From the NCBI RefSeq assembly GCF_000613245.1, contig NZ_HG964938.1, forward strand, positions 527,682-587,593: DNA of 59,912 bases. Direction: 5' to 3'. Made by a program: the position numbers and the translations under genes. This DNA is from Mycobacterium asiaticum DSM 44297 (GTDB lineage Bacteria; Actinomycetota; Actinomycetes; Mycobacteriales; Mycobacteriaceae). The notes below the pieces were generated by a model. The model was not told the origin of the DNA, did no database searches, and saw nothing but the letters and a program-made list of their open reading frames with translations. Each line of letters opens with the position of its first letter. Positions within the stretch are counted from its first letter, which is position 1. This document shows positions 35,561 through 43,544 of this stretch, piece by piece.

Positions 35561-36070
35561 ATGGACTACTGCCTGGCAGCAGATGACGGCACGGCTTCGA
35601 TCTGGACTCGTCCGTCCGATCTGGACCTCGACGGGGACGGCAACTTCGACGCGATCGGTCTGGACCTCGATGGCGACGGCATGCGCGACGATGCGCTCGC
35701 CGACCTGGACGGGGACGGCTTGGCCGATCACGCCGTCTTGGACGTCGACAACGACGGCTCGCCGGAAAGCTTCTTCGTCGACGATGGATCGGGCACTTGG
35801 GCGGTTGCCGTCGACCGGGCCGGGCACGTGCGATGGTTCGGCCTGGACGGTGTCGAGCACACCGGCGGCTCGCTGGTGGACTTCGACGGCAGCGGCCCCG
35901 CTGACGACCGACTGATCGATGCGAACGGCGACGGGCTGGCCGATAGGGTGCTCTGCAACGGTCCGGACGGCCTCAGTGGATATGTCGATACCGACGGCGA
36001 CGGCCGCTGGAATGTTCGGCTGACCGACAGTGATGGCGACGGAACCGCCGACGGCGCTACCACCCTTTGA
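35561..36070 (+). CDS. Acidic DxDxDG-repeat protein (Rv3906c-like)
   Basis: This 169-residue, very acidic protein is made of repeated Asp-rich loops: DLDLDGDGNFDA, DLDGDGMRDDA, DLDGDGLADHA, DVDNDGSPE, DFDGSGPADDR, DANGDGLADRV, DTDGDGRWN and DSDGDGTADGA. Such DxDxDG loops resemble EF-hand-like or thrombospondin type 3 calcium sites. No signal peptide is visible. It has the same length as I recall for Rv3906c. Function is unknown; calcium binding is inferred from the motif only. In H37Rv the next genes are esxF-esxE and the CpnT toxin cluster, which are absent here. Confidence 0.85.
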   Translation: MDYCLAADDGTASIWTRPSDLDLDGDGNFDAIGLDLDGDGMRDDALADLDGDGLADHAVLDVDNDGSPESFFVDDGSGTWAVAVDRAGHVRWFGLDGVEHTGGSLVDFDGSGPADDRLIDANGDGLADRVLCNGPDGLSGYVDTDGDGRWNVRLTDSDGDGTADGATTL

Positions 36071-36311
36071 ATTCAATCAATTTCGCACAGCTAATTGAAA
36101 CAATCGTTCACTGGATAACCCCAAACCGTTTGTGGGACTGACCGTTATCGCGCACTGCGTTTGACAGTGCGCGGGTTCTCGTGTGCACTAAGCAGCCTGT
36201 TCCTCGTCTTAGGGCGGTTATACGGCGACTGAAGTGACAGGCTGTCGCACCTGGTCTAGTTTTACCCAGACCCTGGCTCGGGGAGTGCATTGAATTGAGG
36301 GAGACGTAAAT
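36071..36311. other. Junction spacer between Rv3906c-like gene and ESX-2 esxD
   Basis: This 241-base spacer has noticeably lower GC than its surroundings at both ends and contains no credible gene. In H37Rv about 14 genes (esxF, esxE, cpnT and others, eccB2, eccC2, PE36, PPE69) lie at this position. It contains one strong stem-loop and must carry the promoter of the ESX-2 genes. Confidence 0.7.
36149..36173. terminator. Perfect 9-bp stem-loop, possible terminator
   Basis: CGCGCACTG and its exact reverse complement CAGTGCGCG flank a 7-base loop CGTTTGA. The following GGGTTCTCG is not a clear T-run, so it may be an intrinsic terminator of the mycobacterial (T-poor) kind for the pcnA unit, or a protein-binding palindrome near the ESX-2 promoter. 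Confidence 0.45.
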
Positions 36312-36638
36312 ATGGCAAATACGACAGTTGTTACTCCGGAACTGTTACGCAGTACTCAACAGCGGATTGAGACCCGACTGCAAGAGGCGGCCGTGATCGC
36401 CAACCAGTATTTGAGCGGTCACGAGAACATCATCGGGGCCACCGGATGGGCGGGCGACGCCGGCTCGACTTCGCTGAGCACGGCGGGCCAGATTCACCAC
36501 GATCTGCAGCAGATCATGGCGGGCGGCCACCGTCTGGCCAACGGTCTGGGTCGGGCGGCGATCCTGATGGAGAACCACGAAGCTGACGCAGCCCACAACC
36601 TCAACGGCGTCTTCGGCGGGGGCACGCAGGCGGTCTGA
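36312..36638 (+). CDS. esxD: ESX-2 WXG100 protein EsxD
   Basis: This 108-residue protein is a WXG100-type secreted substrate of ESX-2. It starts MANTTVVTPELLRSTQQRIE, has the turn W-A-G in ATGWAGDAGS between two helices, and ends with ILMENHEADAAHN, matching H37Rv EsxD (Rv3891c) along its length. It probably forms a heterodimer with the next gene product, EsxC. The ATG follows GGGAGACG. It is the first gene of the plus-strand ESX-2 run here; the eccB2-eccC2-PE-PPE genes that precede it in H37Rv are missing. Confidence 0.93.
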   Translation: MANTTVVTPELLRSTQQRIETRLQEAAVIANQYLSGHENIIGATGWAGDAGSTSLSTAGQIHHDLQQIMAGGHRLANGLGRAAILMENHEADAAHNLNGVFGGGTQAV

Positions 36639-36705
36639 TTCGCACACCGACTCTTCAACTCTTCCTAAAAAACGACCGACCTGACCACGTAAGGAATCAA
36701 CCGCC

Positions 36706-36996
36706 ATGACAGATCACATCGTCTACAACCACGGCGCCGTAATCGGCTTCGCGGGTGAAGTCGGGGCGCAGGCTGCGCAGCTGATGGAGATCCACGCTGA
36801 CGTCCTGCACCTCACCCAGGCACTCGGCGACTTCTTTCAGGGGCACGGCGCCACCGCCTTCTTCGACGCGCAGCAGCAGATGCTGCGGGGACTGGAAGAC
36901 ATGATTCAGACCGTCAGTCGGCACGGCCATACCGTGCACAACGTCGACGAGATGGCGCAGGCGACCGACGCGCAGATGGGCGCTCTATTCACCTAG
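36706..36996 (+). CDS. esxC: ESX-2 WXG100-like protein EsxC
   Basis: EsxC is the partner of EsxD in the ESX-2 system. The 96-residue helical-hairpin protein begins MTDHIVYNHGAVIGFAGEVG and carries FFQGHGATAFFDAQQQMLRGL, where the usual W-x-G turn is replaced by GHG, as in H37Rv EsxC. It ends DAQMGALFT. The gene follows esxD by 67 bases. Confidence 0.92.
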   Translation: MTDHIVYNHGAVIGFAGEVGAQAAQLMEIHADVLHLTQALGDFFQGHGATAFFDAQQQMLRGLEDMIQTVSRHGHTVHNVDEMAQATDAQMGALFT

Positions 36997-37061
36997 CTAT
37001 TGCGAGCGGGCCAAGAGGGCGCATGCGCTGCGTGCGCCCTTGCCGCGCGCAGAAGGACATC

Positions 37062-37892
37062 GTGCTAACCACCACCATCGACGGGCTATGGGCCCTGCAA
37101 GTACTCGCAGGCATCGAGACGGTTGCCCCTGAGTTGGGCCTGCGGCCGCATCTGCCCAGTGTTGAGCCCAGGCAGCTGGCTCTTTCCCACCCGGTCACGA
37201 GCGAACTGCGGGACGCAGGGGTCATCAACCATTGCGACGCCGTGGACAACACTGTGGTCGAGTGGCTGACCGTCCTGTCGCGCCGCGATATCGCGCTGTT
37301 CATCCAGATGCGCACGCCGAGCGATGACCAGGCCGCCAGCGTGCTGATCGCCAGATTCGCGCAATGGTGGGTTGCCATCGAGCGCTCCGCCGATCTGGTC
37401 CGCATCAGCGGCGTCGGGACCGCCTGCACCGAAGCACCCGCCAGCTCGATGCTGTACGCGGAGATAGAGCGACTGTGTGGCCAGAACACACCAGCACCGT
37501 TGCGGCCGGTCACGCTCGACACTGACATCCTGCGCACCACGCCGGACCGGCAAGCGTTGCACGATCTGTTGGTAGCCCAGCGACTACAACCCGATCAGTT
37601 GCGGATGCTGGAACTTGCCGCCGACCCCGACCAATCCGCTCTGGCCTCGATTGTGGCGATCCAGTCCGGGGTGGCCACCGGGCGGTCCGATCGCATGCAC
37701 ATCGAGGCCAGCCCCGTGACGATCATCGACACACCGGCGGGTCGGCTGGTCGCCGACGACATCCAATCCGCCGGCAAGACATGGACGATCATCGCGCCCG
37801 GGACGCAGGGCAACATCGATGCGGCGATCCGCCGGATGGTTCGGCGCCTGCCTGCCGACAAGGACTGGCATTCATATCGGAAAGTTGTGTAG
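37062..37892 (+). CDS. espG2: ESX-2 EspG2 chaperone
   Basis: EspG proteins are cytosolic chaperones that bind the PPE partner of PE-PPE pairs and keep it soluble for type VII secretion. This 276-residue protein has exactly the length I recall for Rv3889c and starts MLTTTIDGLWALQVLAGIE, with the central SVEPRQLALSHPVTSELRDAG and the C-terminal GNIDAAIRRMVRRLPADKDW. I chose the GTG preceded by AGAAGGA; the frame is open for 13 more residues upstream. No PE/PPE pair is encoded nearby, so its substrate must lie elsewhere or be lost. Confidence 0.9.
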   Translation: MLTTTIDGLWALQVLAGIETVAPELGLRPHLPSVEPRQLALSHPVTSELRDAGVINHCDAVDNTVVEWLTVLSRRDIALFIQMRTPSDDQAASVLIARFAQWWVAIERSADLVRISGVGTACTEAPASSMLYAEIERLCGQNTPAPLRPVTLDTDILRTTPDRQALHDLLVAQRLQPDQLRMLELAADPDQSALASIVAIQSGVATGRSDRMHIEASPVTIIDTPAGRLVADDIQSAGKTWTIIAPGTQGNIDAAIRRMVRRLPADKDWHSYRKVV

Positions 37893-37927
37893 TCGAGAGG
37901 GATGACTCGAGTGTTAGCAATCGCACC

Positions 37928-38872
37928 GTGACGCAATCGGTTTCGGGTACCTTACGCATCTCCGACATGGTGGCGCCGCGCAAGATTCCGCCGGGGTCGG
38001 GCTGGCGGAAACTGCTGTACGGCATTTCTTTTCGCGCGATCAACCTGGGTGAGTCACCCGCTGAACGCCATTACCGAGAATTGCAGGAGCGGATCCGCCG
38101 CCACATTCGGAAGCAGTATGTGATAGGCGTGATCTCCGGAAAGGGTGGGGTCGGCAAGACGACGATGACCGCTTGTCTCGGTGGGGTATTCCGGGAATGC
38201 CGGCCCGAGAATGTCGTTGCCATTGACGCAGCACCCGGCTTCGGCACGCTGGCCGGTCGGATCGACGAGTCTCCGCCGGGTGACTACTCGGCGGTTTTGA
38301 ACGACACCGATGTTCAGGGCTATGCCGACATCCGGGAACATCTAGGGCAGAACAGCATCGGGCTCGACGTGCTGGCCGGCAATCGGGCTTCGGACCAACC
38401 GCGGCCGCTCGTTCCGTCGATGTTTACCGGAGTGCTGTCCCGCCTGCGCCGCACCCACACCGTCATCGTGGTTGACACCTCCGACGACTTGGAGCACCCG
38501 GTGATGAAGGCGGTGCTGGAGGCTTGTGACGCGTTGGTTTTCGTCTCCGGTTTGACGGCGGACACATCGTTACCGGTAACTCGAGCGATTGACCTGTTGC
38601 GGTCAATGGGTTTCCATGAGCTGGTATCACGCAGCACGGTCATCCTCAACGACAGCCGCAACAAATATGATCCCGAGGCCCGCGACTACCTGACCGAGCG
38701 GTTCCGTCAATCCGGGGCGACGGTCGAATTCATGCCGTACGACCCGTACCTGGCCAAGGGCGGGATTATCGATACCCGCCATGAACTGAAGAAGAAGACT
38801 CGGCTGCGACTGTTCGAGATCACTGCCGCCCTGGCGGACAAGTACATTCCGGACGCCGACAGGCCGCGCTAA
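37928..38872 (+). CDS. ESX-2 MinD/ParA-like ATPase (Rv3888c-like)
   Basis: This protein (314 residues from the chosen GTG) is a SIMIBI-class ATPase like EspI of ESX-1. The deviant Walker A motif ISGKGGVGKTTMTACLGGV is followed by the switch region VVAIDAAPGFGTLAGRI and VIVVDTSDDLEHPVM. An upstream basic segment APRKIPPGSGWRKLLYGISF resembles the WRRAVYKLTRINPG segment of EspI. The long upstream frame overlaps espG2 and is not conserved; the exact start (GTG 37928 or ATG 37970) is uncertain. Its last base is shared with the eccD2 ATG (TAATG). Precise role is unknown. Confidence 0.85.
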   Translation: MTQSVSGTLRISDMVAPRKIPPGSGWRKLLYGISFRAINLGESPAERHYRELQERIRRHIRKQYVIGVISGKGGVGKTTMTACLGGVFRECRPENVVAIDAAPGFGTLAGRIDESPPGDYSAVLNDTDVQGYADIREHLGQNSIGLDVLAGNRASDQPRPLVPSMFTGVLSRLRRTHTVIVVDTSDDLEHPVMKAVLEACDALVFVSGLTADTSLPVTRAIDLLRSMGFHELVSRSTVILNDSRNKYDPEARDYLTERFRQSGATVEFMPYDPYLAKGGIIDTRHELKKKTRLRLFEITAALADKYIPDADRPR

Positions 38873-40363
38873 TGGCGAAGGTCTCGTTTCCGGCCCGGTG
38901 CGCGGTGGCCGTCGTCTGCGGTGAACACCTTCTCTCACAGGTTTATCCGGCTTCGGTACCGATCGAGGTCTTCATCGACAATGTCGTCGAACTACTCAAT
39001 GACGAACTGAGGCGGCGCGGGGTCAGCGGGTTGGAACCCGGTGTCGGATACGAGTTGCACAAGGCCAACGGCGTTCGCCTCGACATCACCAAGACCCTCG
39101 ACGAGCTCGGCGTGGAAGACGGCGCCACCTTGACCCTGGTGCCCGCTGGCGACGGGGAATCTTTTGAGCCGCAATATGAATCGCTGTCCACCGGCCTCGC
39201 CCGGGTGGGCAAAAAGCTCTTTGAACCGGTGACGGTGCAGACAGCCGCCCATACCGCGCTGGCAATCGTCGCAATGGTGGTGGCAACGATCCTCGGCCTG
39301 GCTGTCTGGCAACGCCTTTCAAGTTCCTCACCAATACCGAGCATTGCCACCGGTGTCGCCGGCCTGCTGACTGCCGGCGGGGCCGTAGTGGTGTGGCGTT
39401 GGTGGCCGCGCCGGGACGACATGCTGGATGGGCTAAGCGGGCTGGCCGTCCCGCCGCTCGCGGTGAGCCTGGCCACGGCAGCCCCGGGCCAGGTTGCATC
39501 AGCGCACCTGTTCATCGGTGCCTTGGCGGTCACAGTATTGACCTGCGCCGTCACGGCAATGACCCAGCGCCACGCCGACATTGCCGCTGCGGTCGTCACT
39601 GCGTGCACCCTCGGCGGCGCGGTAGCGACGGTACGGATGTGGTGGCCGGTTCCGGCCCAGTGGCTGGGAATGAGCATGCTGGTCGCTCTCTTCGCTGGTA
39701 CTGACATTGGCGCCGACCGCCGCGCTGTGGGTGGCCCGGATCCGGCCCCCCTATTTCGGTTCCATCACTGGACGAGACCTGTTCCGCCGCAGCGACGGAA
39801 TGCCGGTCGACGCGGTGTCCCCGGTGAGTGACGGAGCAGAAGGTGCCGAGGACGACGCCAACCCGGACACCACCCCGCGGGGGTCGCAGATCACGAGCGC
39901 AGCGATCAAAGCCAACGGCGTGCTGACCGGAATCATCATCGGCGCATCGTTGACATTGCCGGCCGCAGTGTGGGCCACGCTCATGCCCGGACGCGATCGC
40001 GGCACCGCGGCGGCCGTACTCGCGGGCCTGTTCGTGGCTATCTTCATCAGCCGCGGCCGTGCCTTCGCGGACAAGCGTCAAGCCGTCGCGTTGGTATGCG
40101 GTGCTGCCGCAGCCACGTGCGTTGGCGTCGTCAAATACGTTGTCCAACCGCATTCCTCAGCACCGCACACGCTGCTTGCCGCGACTGTGCTGTTGGTGGC
40201 CTTCGCGGTGGCTGGTCTGCTGGCCGCCCTGCTGGTGCCGGTCACCAGGTTCACCCCGCTGGTCCGAATGGGCGCCGAGTGGCTAGAGATAGTCGCAATT
40301 ATCGTGGCGCTGCCGCTGGCGGCCTGGATCGGCGGACTCTTCACTTGGGTGCGGATGCGATGA
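38872..40363 (+). pseudogene. eccD2: ESX-2 membrane protein EccD2, disrupted by a frameshift
   Basis: EccD is a core membrane component of type VII secretion systems, with an N-terminal ubiquitin-like domain and 11 membrane helices. The first frame (38872-39831) gives the ubiquitin-like domain (about residues 1-95) and the first membrane helices up to QWLGMSMLVALFA. The conserved sequence then continues in the +1 frame as VLTLAPTAALWVARIRPPYFGSITGRD to the stop at 40363. The switch is at about 39697, where one G appears to be extra (or two bases missing). The combined product would be about 496 residues, the normal EccD size. As it stands, no full EccD2 can be made without frameshifting. The end overlaps mycP2 by ATGA. 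Confidence 0.82.
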
Positions 40364-42009
40364 AGCCGACAGCTGCCGTAGTGCGGCGCATCGTTGCCCT
40401 CGCAGTCGTGATCGTTGTGTGCGCGCTCTCGAGCAATCCCAGTGTTGCCCGGGCGATTCCGCCACCAGTGATCGACCCTAACCGGGTACCCGCGGACGGC
40501 AAACCCGCTTCCGAACAGCCGATGCGGCAGAGCAATATGTGCGCGCGGACCGTCACCGTGGCCGATCCCAATGTATCGGTCGCGGCACCCGGTTTCACCA
40601 TGCTCAACATCAGCAAAGCGTGGCAATACTCGACCGGCAACGGGGTACCGGTCGCCGTCATCGACACGGGCATTAATCCCAGCCCACGGCTTCGAGTGGT
40701 TGCCGGCGGTGACTACATCATGGGTGGCGACGGGCTGATGGACTGCGACGCCCATGGCACCATCGTCGCTTCTGTGATCGGTGCAGCGCCGCAGGGCAGT
40801 CCAATGCCGGCCCCGATGCCGGCTACTGCTGCTTTCCCGCCACCGGCTGGACCGCCGGCCCTCGATGCGGCACCGCCACCACCCGGTGGGCCACCGCCAC
40901 CCGCCGCACCGCCTCCGCCGCCCACCCCCGTCACGGTTACCGAGACGAGACCGGTGCCGGTTCCGGCCGCGCCACCTCCCGGCGAACCTTCGAATGCGCC
41001 AGGCGATCCCGGTACCGGAGCGACCGACGTTCCCGAAGTTCCCGGGCCCCCGCCGGGGGCACCCGACGGGGTCGCGGGCGTCGCACCCCATGCCGTGATC
41101 ATGTCGATCCGACAGTCGTCACGAGCCTACGAGCCGGTGAACCCCGGACCCGGCGACATGGAAGTGCGCAAGAAGGCGGGTTCGATCGCGACCCTGGCCC
41201 GGGCGATCGTCCACGCCGCCAATATGGGCGCGAAAGTCATCAACATCAGCGTCACCTCATGCGTCTCGGCGGCCGACCCCCTGGACCAGGCCGCCATCGG
41301 TGCGGCCGTCTGGTACGCCGCCACGGTCAAGGACGCGGTGATCGTCGCCGCCGCGGGCAACGACAGCGAGGACGGCTGCGCGCAAAACCCGACCTTCGAC
41401 CCGTTGAATGCATCCGATCCGCGCGACTGGCATCAAGTGAAAACCGTTTCCTCGCCATCGTGGTTCGCCGATTACGTGTTGTCGGTGGGCGCGGTGGACA
41501 ACACCGGTGCCGCGATCAACAAGAGCCTCGCCGGGCCGTGGGTGGCCGCAGCCGCACCGGGCGTGGGAATCATGGGACTGTCGCCCCAGACCGGCGGGCC
41601 GGTGAACGCCTACCCACCCATCCGTCCCGGCGAGAAGAACATGCCGATCTGGGGTACCAGCTTTTCCGCGGCCTACGTCAGTGGCGTTGCCGCCCTGGTC
41701 CGTGCGAAGTTTCCGACGTTGTCCGCCCATCAAATCGTCAATCGGATACTGCAGACCGCGCACAACCCGCCCCGCGGCGTCGACAATCAGGTCGGTTACG
41801 GCGTCGTGGATCCGGTGGCCGCGCTGACCTTCGATGTGCCTGCGGGAGAACGGCTTCCGCCGCCCGCACACAGCCGGATCATCACACCGGCGGCCCCACC
41901 GGCGCCCCCGGATCACCGAGCCCGCAGCATAGCGCTGATCTTCACCGGTATCGTCGTGGCCGGTTGTGCGGCGGCTTGGCTGGTGGCTCGGGTGCGGCGG
42001 CAACGATGA
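40360..42009 (+). CDS. mycP2: ESX-2 mycosin protease MycP2
   Basis: Mycosins are subtilisin-like serine proteases anchored in the membrane, essential parts of type VII systems. This 549-residue protein has a signal peptide (about residues 8-33), catalytic Asp in AVIDTGIN, His in DCDAHGTIVA and Ser in WGTSFSAAYVSGVAAL, and a C-terminal transmembrane helix (ALIFTGIVVAGCAAAWLVARV). A loop after the His motif holds an insertion of about 85 residues dominated by Pro (PPPPGGPPPPAAPPPPPTP). The ATG overlaps the eccD2 stop; a longer upstream frame is spurious. The triad is intact although other ESX-2 parts are missing. Confidence 0.94.
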   Translation: MKPTAAVVRRIVALAVVIVVCALSSNPSVARAIPPPVIDPNRVPADGKPASEQPMRQSNMCARTVTVADPNVSVAAPGFTMLNISKAWQYSTGNGVPVAVIDTGINPSPRLRVVAGGDYIMGGDGLMDCDAHGTIVASVIGAAPQGSPMPAPMPATAAFPPPAGPPALDAAPPPPGGPPPPAAPPPPPTPVTVTETRPVPVPAAPPPGEPSNAPGDPGTGATDVPEVPGPPPGAPDGVAGVAPHAVIMSIRQSSRAYEPVNPGPGDMEVRKKAGSIATLARAIVHAANMGAKVINISVTSCVSAADPLDQAAIGAAVWYAATVKDAVIVAAAGNDSEDGCAQNPTFDPLNASDPRDWHQVKTVSSPSWFADYVLSVGAVDNTGAAINKSLAGPWVAAAAPGVGIMGLSPQTGGPVNAYPPIRPGEKNMPIWGTSFSAAYVSGVAALVRAKFPTLSAHQIVNRILQTAHNPPRGVDNQVGYGVVDPVAALTFDVPAGERLPPPAHSRIITPAAPPAPPDHRARSIALIFTGIVVAGCAAAWLVARVRRQR

Positions 42010-43544
42010 CCTTCACGACCAACCTGGTCACCACCGCCGCGATCTTCGTTGTCACCATCACCGGACTGGCAGGCTTCGGTTATGCCGGCGCGACAGCCGC
42101 TCTGGTGATTGGCCTGGCGGTTGGGGTCATTCCGTGGCGGCGCCGGACGGCGTGGTCCTGGATGATGCTGTGGTTTCGGCGTAACCGCCCCATCCGGTGG
42201 ACGCAGCCGCGAACGGTCGCCAATGATCGGGCAGGCGGGGGAGTGCGTTTTCAGGACGGTGTTGCCGCGGCGGCCGTGCAGCTGCTCGGCAGAGCCCACG
42301 CCCCAACCTTTTTAACCGGTTCGGCTTCGGTGGATACCGAAAACGTCCTGAATATCACCGAATTGACGCCGCTGCTCGAGCATAGCCTCGGGTTGAAGCT
42401 GGATTCTCTCAGCGTGATCAGCACGGGAGCGCGTCGCCGCAGCAGCGGCGACTACCCACGGGTGTACGACACCCTGATCGGCACACCTCCCTACGCCGGG
42501 CAACGCGAAACGTGGCTGATACTGCGGATCTCGCTGCTCGACAACATCGAGGCGTTGCGGTGGCGTGGTTCGGCCGGTACCGCGACGCTCGCCGCGGCAC
42601 AACGGATCAGCGCCGCCATGCGGCAGCAGGGAATCCGCGCCAGGGTCGCGACCGCCGCCGACATCGTCGAACTCGAGCACAGGCTGGGCCGGCCGGCATT
42701 GGATACGCAGAACCGGCGGTGGACGGCGGTGCGAGGGACCGATGGGTGGCTGACAACATATGGGTACCGGCCTCAGGACCTGAGCACCCAGAGCCTGGCG
42801 CACGCGTGGACGATCCGAAGCGACGGGATCACGCAGAACATCACGCTTTTCGGCGACGGCAGCGTGACGGCCACGTTGACGGTGCGCAGTGCCCAGCCAC
42901 CGACCGCGCCACCGAGCATGCTGCTGCAGACGCTGCCGGGTGAGCAAGCCCAGGCTGTCGCGGCGAACCTGTGTGGACCGCGCCCGTTGTTGCCGCGAAT
43001 CCGTCACGGGCGCTTGACGGAACCACTGGTTGTTCCGGTGGGGCCGTCGGGTGTTCTGCTCGGGAAGGTGCGCGGCGGTAGGCGAATGCTGCTCCCTCTT
43101 GATGATCCGGGTGAGTTCAGCCGGGTACACATTTCGGCCGACGACGCCCTGTCTAAGCGCATCATGGTGCGAATGGTGGGCGCCGGTGAGCGCATCACCG
43201 TACATACGCGGAACCCGAAGCGTTGGGACAGCATCCGGATGCCGGACGTGACGATCACCGATCATGCCAAGCCAGTCGCGGGCACGACGGTCAGCGTCGT
43301 CGATGGCACCGTCACGCCCGCGCCCCGTCCCAATACTGTTGTCTCAGTGCATGACTCGCTTGCGCCATATTCCGGCGCCGCCGAGGTCTTGATCACCCAG
43401 CGTGGCCCGGCGACGGTGGATGTGACGGTGCACGGGCAGACCTACACCGTCGAGGTGGAGCTGTTCCGTGCCGAGAACCGCTATGTGTCGTCCGAACCGA
43501 CCAGCCTGCGCAGTGCCGACCTCGCCTCGGTGGAATCTTCATGA
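42006..43544 (+). CDS. eccE2: ESX-2 membrane protein EccE2
   Basis: EccE is a peripheral component of the type VII membrane complex. This 512-residue protein begins MTFTTNLVTTAAIFVVTITG with two N-terminal membrane helices (about residues 8-28 and 30-50) followed by a large soluble domain with WTQPRTVANDRAGGGVRFQDG and NVLNITELTPLLEHSLGLKLDSLS. The ATG overlaps the mycP2 stop (ATGA). The frame is open far upstream but only inside mycP2. It matches Rv3885c in position and design. Confidence 0.9.
   Translation: MTFTTNLVTTAAIFVVTITGLAGFGYAGATAALVIGLAVGVIPWRRRTAWSWMMLWFRRNRPIRWTQPRTVANDRAGGGVRFQDGVAAAAVQLLGRAHAPTFLTGSASVDTENVLNITELTPLLEHSLGLKLDSLSVISTGARRRSSGDYPRVYDTLIGTPPYAGQRETWLILRISLLDNIEALRWRGSAGTATLAAAQRISAAMRQQGIRARVATAADIVELEHRLGRPALDTQNRRWTAVRGTDGWLTTYGYRPQDLSTQSLAHAWTIRSDGITQNITLFGDGSVTATLTVRSAQPPTAPPSMLLQTLPGEQAQAVAANLCGPRPLLPRIRHGRLTEPLVVPVGPSGVLLGKVRGGRRMLLPLDDPGEFSRVHISADDALSKRIMVRMVGAGERITVHTRNPKRWDSIRMPDVTITDHAKPVAGTTVSVVDGTVTPAPRPNTVVSVHDSLAPYSGAAEVLITQRGPATVDVTVHGQTYTVEVELFRAENRYVSSEPTSLRSADLASVESS

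Noticed and set aside
39970..40359. N-terminal extension of MycP2 inside eccD2 (and of EccE2 inside mycP2, 41259-42005)
   Set aside because: Both are open only because of high GC; the ATGA overlaps give proper signal or membrane N-termini.
40840..41060. CRISPR-like or tandem-repeat array in the Pro-rich coding parts of mycP2 and espK
   Set aside because: The repetition is at the level of Pro/Thr codons with irregular units and no spacers; no CRISPR array is present in the window.
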